Assembly: GCA_905182225.1 (NCBI GenBank)
Contig: CAJJAJ010000009.1
Location: 1-64,000, forward strand
Length of the DNA: 64,000 nt
Origin: an uncultured Aquiluna sp.
Lineage (GTDB): Bacteria > Actinomycetota > Actinomycetes > Actinomycetales > Microbacteriaceae
Direction of reading: 5' to 3'
The translations under genes and the position numbers were made by a program. A model generated the notes under the pieces. It did not search any database and was not told where the DNA came from. It worked only from the letters and a program-made list of their open reading frames with translations. Shown here in pieces: positions 55,752-64,000 of this stretch. Every line of letters begins with the position of its first letter. Position 1 is the stretch's first letter.

Positions 55752-56473
55752 TTGCCGAGAACGTTTTCCAGGCCAACAGTCAAGCCGGTTGCGGTTTGCG
55801 CGAACTCAATTGATCGAAGGATCCCAAGAGAGTAGGCCCGCGGAGAAGACACATCGTGTGAAATAACAAGCTGCTCGCCCTCGGCACCAAAAATTGTGTC
55901 CTGCTTGGCAGAAATGCCCTTCTGACGCAGGGAGTGAATAACTACTCCCGCGTGAACTTCTCCTCTTCCAGGTTGTCCAAACCCGGGAATTAGATGCTGT
56001 GGCAAGTCTTTTCTAGCCTCGGCAATCAACTCAGCAGTTCGGATTGCAGTGCCGGAAGGTGAATCAACTTTTTGCTCGTGGTGAGCTTCGAGGATCTCTA
56101 TCGAGTCAAAGTACTTGGCCGACATCGCAGCGAAGCGCTGAGCAAGCATCGAACCAACCGAAAAGTTGGGCACCACTATAACGGCCGACTTGGGGTTTGC
56201 TTTCAGGGCCTTTTCTAAAACCGCTAGCTTCTGCTGGCTCCAGCCAGATGTTCCAACCACGGTTCTTAGACCACTCTCAATTGCGAACAGAACCAGTGAT
56301 TCAGAAACGGCCGGGTTAGTAAAATCAAGCACAACGTCGGCGCCCAGCATCTGCTCCATGGGTGACGAGGAGTCCAGAGCGGAATGCAGCTTTAGATTGC
56401 TGTCTGCATCGATTACTTGCTTGGCAAGAGCTCCCATTCGACCGGTGGCTCCGAGTATTGAAACATGAATCAT
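55748..56473 (-). CDS. dapB: 4-hydroxy-tetrahydrodipicolinate reductase
   Basis: SILGATGRMGALAKQVI, EAHHEQKVDSPSGTA. Confidence 0.97.
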   Translation of the reverse strand: MIHVSILGATGRMGALAKQVIDADSNLKLHSALDSSSPMEQMLGADVVLDFTNPAVSESLVLFAIESGLRTVVGTSGWSQQKLAVLEKALKANPKSAVIVVPNFSVGSMLAQRFAAMSAKYFDSIEILEAHHEQKVDSPSGTAIRTAELIAEARKDLPQHLIPGFGQPGRGEVHAGVVIHSLRQKGISAKQDTIFGAEGEQLVISHDVSSPRAYSLGILRSIEFAQTATGLTVGLENVLGK

Positions 56474-56483
56474 GTTAGAAAAC

Positions 56484-57800
56484 CTATCCAGCTAATTGTT
56501 TGAGTGCTTCTAAGTTAGGCCCAACCGCAACTAGAGCGGAACTATTTGCAGCGATTCGAGCAGCGACGGTTTGTATCTCCGAGATGTCAACCTGCTGGAA
56601 GCGCTGCAGTATTTGTTCGGTAGACAAAAACTCTCCGCTGCCGATTTCGGCAGACAATAGCCGGTTCATTCTTGCCAGCGAGCTTTCGTAGCGAAGCGCT
56701 AACCCTCCGGTAAGTGAACCAAGAGCCAAATCAAACTCTTCGCGGGTAACTCCGTGCTCGGCAATCGAATCGAGCCCGGATTTCATTAGCTGGGTCACTA
56801 AAGTAGCGTTTTCAGGACTGGTTCCTGCATAGAGCCCAAAGTAACCGGCATCGGCATACCCTTGCTGATACGAGTAGGTCGAATATGCCAATCCGCGTTC
56901 TTCTCTGATTTCTTGATAAAGCCTTGAGGACATTCCTCCGCCCAGGATGCTGCTCATCAAACCAAGCGCATACCTGTCCTTGTCCATGCCCTTGATGCTC
57001 TGGTATCCAAGCAGGAGATTCGCCTGCGAAAAATCATGATCCAAGTTGGTGAATGGAATAGTTTTAGGCATCTCAAAAGCCATTTGAGAACGTCGCTCAT
57101 TTGGATTTGCCTCGGCATCTGACCAGCCGACCTTTTCAAGCTCTTGCTGAACCAGCTCGACTAGAGCTTCGTGTGAGACTCCCCCGGCAGCTGTTACCAC
57201 AAGGTTCTGCGGAATATAGTGCTGGCGGTAATGCTCGATAACCTGCTCACGTGTCACAGCAAGGATTGTTTCCTTAGTGCCACCAATTGGTCTACCAAGT
57301 TCATGATCGGGCAACAGGGCACTTGCCAATGCCTCATGAGCCAAGTCCTCGGGATCATCCTCACCCATGGCGAGCTCCTCGAGGATTACAGTCCGCTCAA
57401 CATCAAAGTCGTGCTGCCCAATTTTTGCCGAAGTGAACATGTCAAGGATTACATCTAGCGCCAGTGGCAACGCTGAATTCATCACCCGCGCGTAGTAGCT
57501 GGTGTATTCCTTGGCAGTTGCGGCGTTCGAAGATCCGCCAACCGAATCGAATGCCACGGAAATGTCTTTGGCATTTCTTCGGGAAGTTCCCTTGAACAAC
57601 AAGTGCTCAAGAAAATGCGTGGAGCCAAATGTTCCGGGTAGCTCATCTCTGGAGCCGACCGCTACCGAAGCCGCTATTGCGACAGACGGTGCTCCGGGGA
57701 TTTCCTCGCTTAAAATGCGAACACCGCTAGGCAGCACGGTCCTGCAAATCCGTGATGCCTCAGCGGTGAAATCGCTTGAGTCTAAAAGACCTAGCTTCAA
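56484..57800 (-). CDS. M16 family (pitrilysin-like) zinc peptidase
   Basis: HXXEH motif in GSTHFLEHLLFKGTSRR; next to pnp. Confidence 0.95.
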   Translation of the reverse strand: MKLGLLDSSDFTAEASRICRTVLPSGVRILSEEIPGAPSVAIAASVAVGSRDELPGTFGSTHFLEHLLFKGTSRRNAKDISVAFDSVGGSSNAATAKEYTSYYARVMNSALPLALDVILDMFTSAKIGQHDFDVERTVILEELAMGEDDPEDLAHEALASALLPDHELGRPIGGTKETILAVTREQVIEHYRQHYIPQNLVVTAAGGVSHEALVELVQQELEKVGWSDAEANPNERRSQMAFEMPKTIPFTNLDHDFSQANLLLGYQSIKGMDKDRYALGLMSSILGGGMSSRLYQEIREERGLAYSTYSYQQGYADAGYFGLYAGTSPENATLVTQLMKSGLDSIAEHGVTREEFDLALGSLTGGLALRYESSLARMNRLLSAEIGSGEFLSTEQILQRFQQVDISEIQTVAARIAANSSALVAVGPNLEALKQLAG

Positions 57801-57803
57801 CTA

Positions 57804-60008
57804 TTACTCTTCGCCCGCTGCGTCATCCTCAACAACAGGTGCGAGTGACAACTTGCCTCGGTCATCAACCTTGGTGATTTCAACCAAGACTTTTTGACCG
57901 ACGGTCAGGACATCCTCGACATTTTCAACGCGCTTGCCAGCCGAAAGCTTCTTGAGCTCGGAGACGTGCAACAGTCCGTCCCTGCCTGGCATTAGCGATA
58001 CAAATGCACCGAATGTTGCTAGCTTCACGACGGTTCCTAGGAAACGCTCACCAATTTCTGGCACGTGTGGGTTAGCAATCGCGTTGATGGCAGCCTTGGC
58101 TGCATCAGCGCTTGGTCCGTCAACTGCACCGATGTAGACGGTTCCGTCGTCCTCGATGGAGATGTCAGCGCCAGTGTCTTCCTGAATCTGGTTAATCATC
58201 TTGCCCTTTGGCCCGATAACTTCACCGATCTTGTCGATTGGAATCTTGACTGCGATAACGCGAGGTGAGTACTTAGACAGCTCATCTGGCTCGTCGATAG
58301 CTTCCGCCATGACGTCCAAGATGAACAAGCGAGCTTCCTTGGCCTGCGTAAGCGCCTTAGCTAGCTCTGCGGATGGGATTCCATCCAGCTTTGTGTCCAA
58401 CTGAATCGCGGTGATGAAGTTGCGAGTACCGGCGACCTTGAAGTCCATGTCGCCCAGTGCGTCTTCAGCGCCGAGGATGTCAGTTAGTGCCGCGTACTGA
58501 GTCTTGCCATCAACGGTGTCCGTAATCAAGCCCATCGCGATTCCAGCAACTGGAGCGCGCAATGGCACACCGGCGTTTAGAAGTGCGAGAGTCGATGCAC
58601 AAACAGAACCCATTGAGGTTGATCCATTCGAGCTAAGAGCCTCTGAAACCTGACGAATTGCATACGGGAACTCATCACGTGCTGGTAGGACTGGCATTAG
58701 AGCCCGCTCTGCCAAGGCACCGTGACCAATTTCGCGACGCTTAGGCGTGCCAACACGACCAGTCTCACCGGTTGAATATGGTGGGAAGTTGTAGTGGTGC
58801 ATGTAGCGCTTCGACTTCTCTGGAGTTAGAGCATCAAGCTGCTGCTCCATCTTCAGCATGTTCAGCGTCGTGACACCCAAGATTTGGGTCTCGCCTCGCT
58901 GGAAAATTGCTGAGCCATGGGTCCTAGGTATTACTCCAACTTCGGAGTCGATTAGACGGATGTCGCTTAGTCCACGACCGTCGATTCGGATTCCCTCTTT
59001 TAGAACCCTGGTGCGCATTGCCTTCTTGGCCACTGACTTGTATGCGGCTGAGAACTGAGCCATGTCTTCTTCACTTAGCTTTGCAGCTAGTGCTTCCTTG
59101 ACGCTGGCCTTCAGTGCATCGTCAGCATCCTGACGCTCTTGCTTGTCGGCAATCTGGTAAACCTTCGCGACCTCGGCTCCGGCAGCTTTTTCAACAGCTG
59201 CTAGCACCTCGTCGGTGTATGGCAAGAACACTGGGTAGTCAGCGGTTGGCTTTGCAGCCTGCTTGGCGACATCGTTCTGTGCTCTAACTAGTTCCTTGAT
59301 AAATGGCTTTGCAGCTTCAAGTCCCTGAGACACGATTTCTTCGCTCGGCGCAACAGCGCCACCGGCAATTAGATCCCAGCTGTTTTCAGTCGCTTCTGCT
59401 TCAACCATCATGATCGCAACATCGTCGCCGTCAATAACTCGACCGGCAACAACCATGTTGAACACAGCGTTTGCAAGCTGTGAGTGCTTAGGGAAAGCAA
59501 CCCACTGGCCATCAATTAGTGCCACGCGAACACCGGCTACTGGGCCAGAGAATGGCAATCCAGCTAGCTGAGTGGACATTGAGGCTGCGTTGATAGCAAC
59601 TACGTCGTAAAGCTCATCCGGCTCGATCGACATAACTGTTACGACAACCTGAATTTCGTTGCGCAAGCCGTCAACAAATGAAGGCCTAAGCGGCCTGTCG
59701 ATCAAGCGACATGCCAAGATTGCGGCGGTGGATGGGCGACCCTCACGACGGAAGAATGAGCCCGGAATTTTACCCGCGGCATACATGCGCTCTTCAACAT
59801 CAATTGTGAGTGGGAAGAAATCGAAGTGATCCTTCGGTGCCTTTGAGGCTGTGGTGGCCGAGAACAACATGGTCTCGTCATCAATGTAGACAACCGCTGC
59901 ACCAGCTGCTTGCTGGGCTAGTCGTCCGGTTTCAAAACGCACAACGCGCTTTCCGTACTTTCCGTTGTCAATAACGGCTTCTGCGAATTTAATCTCTGGG
60001 CCTTCCAT
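57804..60008 (-). CDS. pnp: Polyribonucleotide nucleotidyltransferase
   Basis: Two RNase PH domains, KH ([34 protein letters not shown]) and S1 domains. Confidence 0.98.
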   Translation of the reverse strand: MEGPEIKFAEAVIDNGKYGKRVVRFETGRLAQQAAGAAVVYIDDETMLFSATTASKAPKDHFDFFPLTIDVEERMYAAGKIPGSFFRREGRPSTAAILACRLIDRPLRPSFVDGLRNEIQVVVTVMSIEPDELYDVVAINAASMSTQLAGLPFSGPVAGVRVALIDGQWVAFPKHSQLANAVFNMVVAGRVIDGDDVAIMMVEAEATENSWDLIAGGAVAPSEEIVSQGLEAAKPFIKELVRAQNDVAKQAAKPTADYPVFLPYTDEVLAAVEKAAGAEVAKVYQIADKQERQDADDALKASVKEALAAKLSEEDMAQFSAAYKSVAKKAMRTRVLKEGIRIDGRGLSDIRLIDSEVGVIPRTHGSAIFQRGETQILGVTTLNMLKMEQQLDALTPEKSKRYMHHYNFPPYSTGETGRVGTPKRREIGHGALAERALMPVLPARDEFPYAIRQVSEALSSNGSTSMGSVCASTLALLNAGVPLRAPVAGIAMGLITDTVDGKTQYAALTDILGAEDALGDMDFKVAGTRNFITAIQLDTKLDGIPSAELAKALTQAKEARLFILDVMAEAIDEPDELSKYSPRVIAVKIPIDKIGEVIGPKGKMINQIQEDTGADISIEDDGTVYIGAVDGPSADAAKAAINAIANPHVPEIGERFLGTVVKLATFGAFVSLMPGRDGLLHVSELKKLSAGKRVENVEDVLTVGQKVLVEITKVDDRGKLSLAPVVEDDAAGEE

Positions 60009-60140
60009 GGCCCCTCCTTATGTATCTGCGCAGCGCAAAGCCCGCTTCACTTTCAGTGAAGTTTCGTGCGCGCTAGAGGTCGGACCTTGCCCGATGAAGT
60101 GCTGATCGTCAGTAAAAAACTCTGGGTCTGGACCCAGAAA
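60009..60140 (-). ncRNA. Structured pnp 5' leader, candidate Actino-pnp RNA
   Basis: Long leader upstream of pnp with hairpins CTTCACT-TTC-AGTGAAG (60045-60061) and TCTGGGT-CTGG-ACCCAGA (60121-60138); assignment to the Actino-pnp motif is by genomic context, not by model match. Confidence 0.5.
60114..60138 (-). terminator. Attenuator/terminator-like hairpin plus T-run in the pnp leader
   Basis: Minus TCTGGGT CCAG ACCCAGA G TTTTTT. Confidence 0.45.
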
Positions 60141-60213
60141 CTTCCACCGAAGACCCGCCTTCTAATCCTCGTTGTTACAAGCCTAACAACCAAAGAGTAA
60201 AAAGCCTAGTAAT

Positions 60214-60242
60214 GAAAAACCCCGGCATTTCGGCCGGGGTTA
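60214..60242 (-). terminator. Rho-independent terminator after rpsO
   Basis: Minus AACCCCGGC CGAAAT GCCGGGG TTTTTCATT. Confidence 0.88.
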
Positions 60243-60265
60243 GTCAAAACTGAAATTTCAGGGAT

Positions 60266-60535
60266 CTAGCGACGAAGTCCTAGTCTCTCGATTAGCTTGC
60301 GGTAACGGTTAATGTCAACGCGTTGCAAGTAACCAAGAAGACGGCGGCGCTGTCCCACGATTAGCAGCAATCCACGACGTGAGTGGTGGTCGTGCTTGTG
60401 GTCTTTTAGGTGCTCGGTAAGGTCAATGATTCGTCGGGTCATAACTGCAACCTGAACCTCAGGCGAACCGGTGTCTCCTGGCTTCGTTGCATACTCTTCG
60501 ATGATTTGAGTCTTTACCTGTGGGTCTAGAGCCAT
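60266..60535 (-). CDS. rpsO: 30S ribosomal protein S15
   Basis: 89 aa; [51 protein letters not shown]. Confidence 0.99.
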   Translation of the reverse strand: MALDPQVKTQIIEEYATKPGDTGSPEVQVAVMTRRIIDLTEHLKDHKHDHHSRRGLLLIVGQRRRLLGYLQRVDINRYRKLIERLGLRR

Positions 60536-60648
60536 TGCTGATCCTTCCGATCCGCTGCGCGGCGCGTCAAACAGGTTGTCTGTCGCTCTCTTAATCCGCG
60601 GCCGTTACACGGCAACCTCAGAAGTCTAGACATAAAAACTGTTTTTGG

Positions 60649-61218
60649 CTAGGCGGTAGTGCCCTCATCAAGCGAATCAAGCGGCTCTGGCTCAACATAT
60701 TTGTTCCCGTCATAAAAACTCTTTGAGGTTTTTAGAACCAAAACCAAGAAAATAATGAAGACGATGGCAGCCAACGCGAGAATCGGGACAATCAGGAACA
60801 CCAAAGACATCAAAAGTTCTGGAGAGAACTCCTGGCCAGAGGGGTAATCATTTATCAAAGCGATCGCACCGACAGTCGCAAAAACAGAGTAACCCGCAGG
60901 AACAATGATCAGAAACAACCACTTTGCGCTGAAGCCGGCATCATGGAGACGTCTAGCCAGAATCGAGAGGTTCGGCAAAAAAAGAACTAGCGAAGAAATA
61001 GTCGTGAGTGGAGTGAAGTCAGTGCTCAGCGACTGAATATCGGTCACTGGATCCCCTGTGGTCGCAGCGGTTGGCCAAATTACGCCTTCAATTGTCCCAA
61101 GGACTAGCGCTAGCAGCAGCGTGAACAGCACCCAATACCAGTACTGAGCTCGGCTGGCCTTGCCCTTGAAGTTCACGTAATTCTTGAAACCGCTTGAAAT
61201 TGCTCCTACAAAACTCAT
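60649..61218 (-). CDS. DUF805 family membrane protein
   Basis: FKNYVNFKGKASRAQYWYWVLFTLL..., LSILARRLHDAGFSAKWLFL. Confidence 0.9.
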   Translation of the reverse strand: MSFVGAISSGFKNYVNFKGKASRAQYWYWVLFTLLLALVLGTIEGVIWPTAATTGDPVTDIQSLSTDFTPLTTISSLVLFLPNLSILARRLHDAGFSAKWLFLIIVPAGYSVFATVGAIALINDYPSGQEFSPELLMSLVFLIVPILALAAIVFIIFLVLVLKTSKSFYDGNKYVEPEPLDSLDEGTTA

Positions 61219-61227
61219 AGTTAGACC

Positions 61228-62151
61228 CTACTCCCCTAGCACTCGCCTGCAGGCTTCAACATCGGAGCCGATCTGCTCGATGAGCTTTTCCATGGACTCG
61301 TATTTGGCCCAAGGTCTGACTTGCTCGACATACTCACAAGTCACGATTTTGTCATAGAGGTCAAGATCATCCCGGCCGATAACGTGGGATTCCAGAAGGC
61401 GTGGAACAGCCTCTATGGAGTCGTTAGTCCCCACCGAATGCGCCGCTGGATAGCGAACACCGTCCGAATGCAGCCAGCCGGCGTAAACACCGTCAACCGG
61501 CAACAACCCCTCGCTGTTTCGAGCAAGGTTTGCAGTTGGAAAACCGATTTTCCGGCCGATCTTGCGGCCATGTTCAACCATGCCCTCGGTTTGATGATTT
61601 CGTCCAAGCATGGCGTTTGCAGCCTTGATGTTTCCAGCAGCAATCGCTTTTCTTATCTCGGTGCTAGAAACCGGAAGGTCGCCAAAGACAACCGTGGGAA
61701 CCTCTTTGGCCTCGAAGCCAAAACGTTCGCCAAGCTGCCTAAGCTCAATAATGCTTCCGGATCCCTTGTGTCCAAAACGAAACCCTTGCCCAACGAGTAC
61801 CAATTTAGCTCTGAGGGACATCAGGTGATCTACGACAAACTCCTCTGGAGAAAGGTTCGCGAGCTGCTGATCAAAGCGCAGAGTTATTAGAGCATCAGCC
61901 CCAAGCGACTCTACAATTCGGGATTTTTGGATGGGCCCAATAATTGAAGACGGCTCGGTTCCGGGCTTCAAAAACGCATCGGGGTGGCGATCAAAAGTTA
62001 GGACCGCTGCTGCAAGACCCGCCCCCTCAGAAAAATGCACGAGTTCACGGAACAACTGCTGATGCCCCAAATGAATACCGTCGAATTTGCCTATGGCAAC
62101 GGCCGTATCGGTGTACCCATCCGGCAAAACGGAATTACTTAGTTCCAGCAC
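61228..62151 (-). CDS. ribF: Bifunctional riboflavin kinase/FAD synthetase
   Basis: AIGKFDGIHLGHQQLFREL; GRKIGFPTANL. Confidence 0.96.
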   Translation of the reverse strand: MLELSNSVLPDGYTDTAVAIGKFDGIHLGHQQLFRELVHFSEGAGLAAAVLTFDRHPDAFLKPGTEPSSIIGPIQKSRIVESLGADALITLRFDQQLANLSPEEFVVDHLMSLRAKLVLVGQGFRFGHKGSGSIIELRQLGERFGFEAKEVPTVVFGDLPVSSTEIRKAIAAGNIKAANAMLGRNHQTEGMVEHGRKIGRKIGFPTANLARNSEGLLPVDGVYAGWLHSDGVRYPAAHSVGTNDSIEAVPRLLESHVIGRDDLDLYDKIVTCEYVEQVRPWAKYESMEKLIEQIGSDVEACRRVLGE

Positions 62152-62524
62152 TCTGCCCCCTCAGCCAAATCAGACCCAACACCGGCAACACAAGCGGGAT
62201 AAAACCATAACCAACACCGAAGCCCGACCAAACCGATGGATGACCAAATAGCTCAGGCATCAAGATCGAGAGCAAGCCAACGATGATTACTCCTGCCAGT
62301 TCAAAGCGGACCGCCAACAGGGCCAACGCGTGATGCTTTGCCGGCTGAGCAAGTGAAAAAGTAGCGACTAGGTAAACCACCGCGGCAACCGCCGATAATA
62401 AATAAGCAACGGGAGCCTGATCAAATTCTCGAATTAGCTGATAACCGGCTCTAGCCGATGCAGAAAGTGCAAAGACGCCATAGACAGCGACCAAAACCCT
62501 GCCAACGCCCATTGATTTTTTCAT
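62135..62524 (-). CDS. Uncharacterised 4-TM small membrane protein
   Basis: MKKSMGVGRVLVAVYGVFALSASARAGYQ..., preceded by GGAG at 62524; overlaps ribF start. Confidence 0.7.
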   Translation of the reverse strand: MKKSMGVGRVLVAVYGVFALSASARAGYQLIREFDQAPVAYLLSAVAAVVYLVATFSLAQPAKHHALALLAVRFELAGVIIVGLLSILMPELFGHPSVWSGFGVGYGFIPLVLPVLGLIWLRGQSAGTK

Positions 62525-62543
62525 GAATTCTCCAAGACCAATC

Positions 62544-62921
62544 TTAGATTGCGAAAGGGTTGACACCGGTCCAGATTTGCTGCATTCTGACCAACATCAC
62601 GGCGATCGTAAGAACTGCTGCCCCCAAAACCACAGTTGACCAACGATTTCGTTCAACCAACGCCCAAACCGCTCCGACAATCGGGACCATAAGGGCGACT
62701 ATTAGGTAACCAAAGAACTCCCAGGTGTCGATTACCGCGTACTGACCAAGAGAAACCAAAACAATCGAGAGAATCAACTGGACTAGTAGGCCCGCCTCAA
62801 CTCCGATTGCTAGCCCAAGGGAAAATCCACTCGGTGATTTGCCGATTAGCCCCAAAAAAATCAGAATCAACCCTGCCGCGACTGCATACCAGGCCAAAAT
62901 CAAGAAAAAAGCGTCTATCAA
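62544..62921 (-). CDS. Uncharacterised 4-TM small membrane protein
   Basis: MIDAFFLILAWYAVAAGLILIFLGLIGKSPSGF...; ATGA-type coupling with truB stop. Confidence 0.7.
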   Translation of the reverse strand: MIDAFFLILAWYAVAAGLILIFLGLIGKSPSGFSLGLAIGVEAGLLVQLILSIVLVSLGQYAVIDTWEFFGYLIVALMVPIVGAVWALVERNRWSTVVLGAAVLTIAVMLVRMQQIWTGVNPFAI

Positions 62922-63781
62922 TGCTCCCCCTGAAATACCGCAATCGATTTGTATTGGGACCCGGTCTTTGTGGCAAGAGCAATCAGTTGCTGCTCGCGAA
63001 TAAGTGCGATTTCAGGCTCGTCTGATTCCAATTGGATTTTCTTGCCGTGTCTAAGGTCGCGTTCCTGGTCGCCAGAAATCTCGAAGCTTGGGAACAACTT
63101 GGATGCAGCATCAGCCAAGCTGATCCAACGAGGCTCTTCGGTGATTGCCGTCGCATCACCAATCAAAAAAGAAGCAACTGCGGTTCGACGAAGCTCAATC
63201 AAGTGTCCGCCCACTTCGAGAGCATGACCCATGTCCCTTGCTAGGGCACGGATGTAGGTCCCGGAACTGCAACTAACGCTGATGTCGAAATCAACCAAAC
63301 CCTCATGGCCTCTTAGTTCGCTGGTGCGAGCAAAGTCACGAATCACTATTGACTTGGGCTTTAGGTCAACCTCTTTACCCTGTCGCACCAAGTCGTAAGC
63401 CCTGACGCCATCAATCTTTTTTGCGCTCACACTCGAAGGTATTTGATCAAGCGGTCCGGTCAAAGACGCAATGACCTTGTCGATTTGGTCGGCAATGATG
63501 CCTGAAGCATCCTTGGCCTCAAGGACGTCCGACTGAGAATCATCGCTGAGGGTTGATTGCCCCAGCCGCACGGTAGCGGTGTACGCCTTGTCTTGACCGA
63601 GCAAGAACTGGAGTAATTTTGTGCCCTGGTTTGCTCCGAGCACCAACAGACCGGTAGCCAAAGGATCCAAGGTTCCGCCATGCCCGACTTTTTTTGTGCC
63701 GAGAACGCCTCGCATTTTTGCGACAACATCAAAAGAAGTCCAGTCCTGGGGTTTGTCAATCAGAACTAGGCCATGCTGCAT
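62918..63781 (-). CDS. truB: tRNA pseudouridine(55) synthase
   Basis: GLVLIDKPQDWTSFDVVAKMRG, GHGGTLDPLATGLLVLG. Confidence 0.97.
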   Translation of the reverse strand: MQHGLVLIDKPQDWTSFDVVAKMRGVLGTKKVGHGGTLDPLATGLLVLGANQGTKLLQFLLGQDKAYTATVRLGQSTLSDDSQSDVLEAKDASGIIADQIDKVIASLTGPLDQIPSSVSAKKIDGVRAYDLVRQGKEVDLKPKSIVIRDFARTSELRGHEGLVDFDISVSCSSGTYIRALARDMGHALEVGGHLIELRRTAVASFLIGDATAITEEPRWISLADAASKLFPSFEISGDQERDLRHGKKIQLESDEPEIALIREQQLIALATKTGSQYKSIAVFQGEH

Positions 63782-64000
63782 TAGTCTTCCTGCGGCTTTT
63801 GAATATATGGGTCGGCATCGCCCGCGTGCTTGGCACCCTTGGCAAGTTTCTCTAATTCGCCATCGCGTCTTTTAGCCTCGGCCAAAAGCTCGTTCAAGTC
63901 GCCAGCATTTTCTGGGACATCGTCGAGAACAAGTTCCAGGGTTGGGGTCATTCTGATTCCCAGCTGTTTTCCGATCTCTCCCCTGAGCCGACCGGTGTTT
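63781..64000 (-). CDS. rbfA: Ribosome-binding factor A, C-terminal part (truncated by window end)
   Basis: Minus translation NTGRLRGEIGKQLGIRMTPTLELVLDDVPENAGDLNELLAEAKRRD...; overlaps truB start (TAATG). Confidence 0.88.
   Translation of the reverse strand, partial: NTGRLRGEIGKQLGIRMTPTLELVLDDVPENAGDLNELLAEAKRRDGELEKLAKGAKHAGDADPYIQKPQED

Overview
This 64 kb window is a gene-dense piece of an actinobacterial chromosome. Gene order and protein content suggest a compact-genome Microbacteriaceae-like organism; this is inference, since no search was run. Almost everything is on the minus strand. Reading in the direction of transcription (high to low coordinate), the blocks are: rbfA-truB-two small membrane ORFs-ribF-DUF805-rpsO-pnp-M16 peptidase-dapB-TPR membrane protein; thyX-dapA-rnj-ftsK-pgsA-cinA-clgR-DUF3046-recA-recX-miaB-miaA-dapF-hflX; a lexA / SOS LysM-protein divergent locus; hisC-hisB-hisH-priA-sseB-infC-rpmI-rplT-RNA methyltransferase-pheS-pheT; argC-argJ-argB-argF-argH-tyrS; one rrn operon (16S-23S-5S); a repeat-rich TPR protein-HAD-small ORF-tlyA-nadK-recN-pyrG-xerD-parA-scpA-scpB-rluB-aroH-tyrA-cmk-der-popT; and tRNA-Pro. 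No CRISPR array, transposase, phage module or recognised defence island was found. The best second-look items are: (1) a 147-bp tandem repeat encoding an Arg/Asp/Ser/Pro polyampholyte tail on the TPR protein directly after the rrn terminator; (2) the LexA operators and the LysM SOS protein divergent from lexA; (3) long complementary stems flanking 16S and 23S, with a competing hairpin; (4) a structured pnp leader with an attenuator-like hairpin; (5) a non-canonical infC start codon; (6) arg and his clusters lacking argD/argR/argG and hisD; (7) very short divergent or leaderless-looking promoters. I did not find a convincing wholly new multi-gene system.
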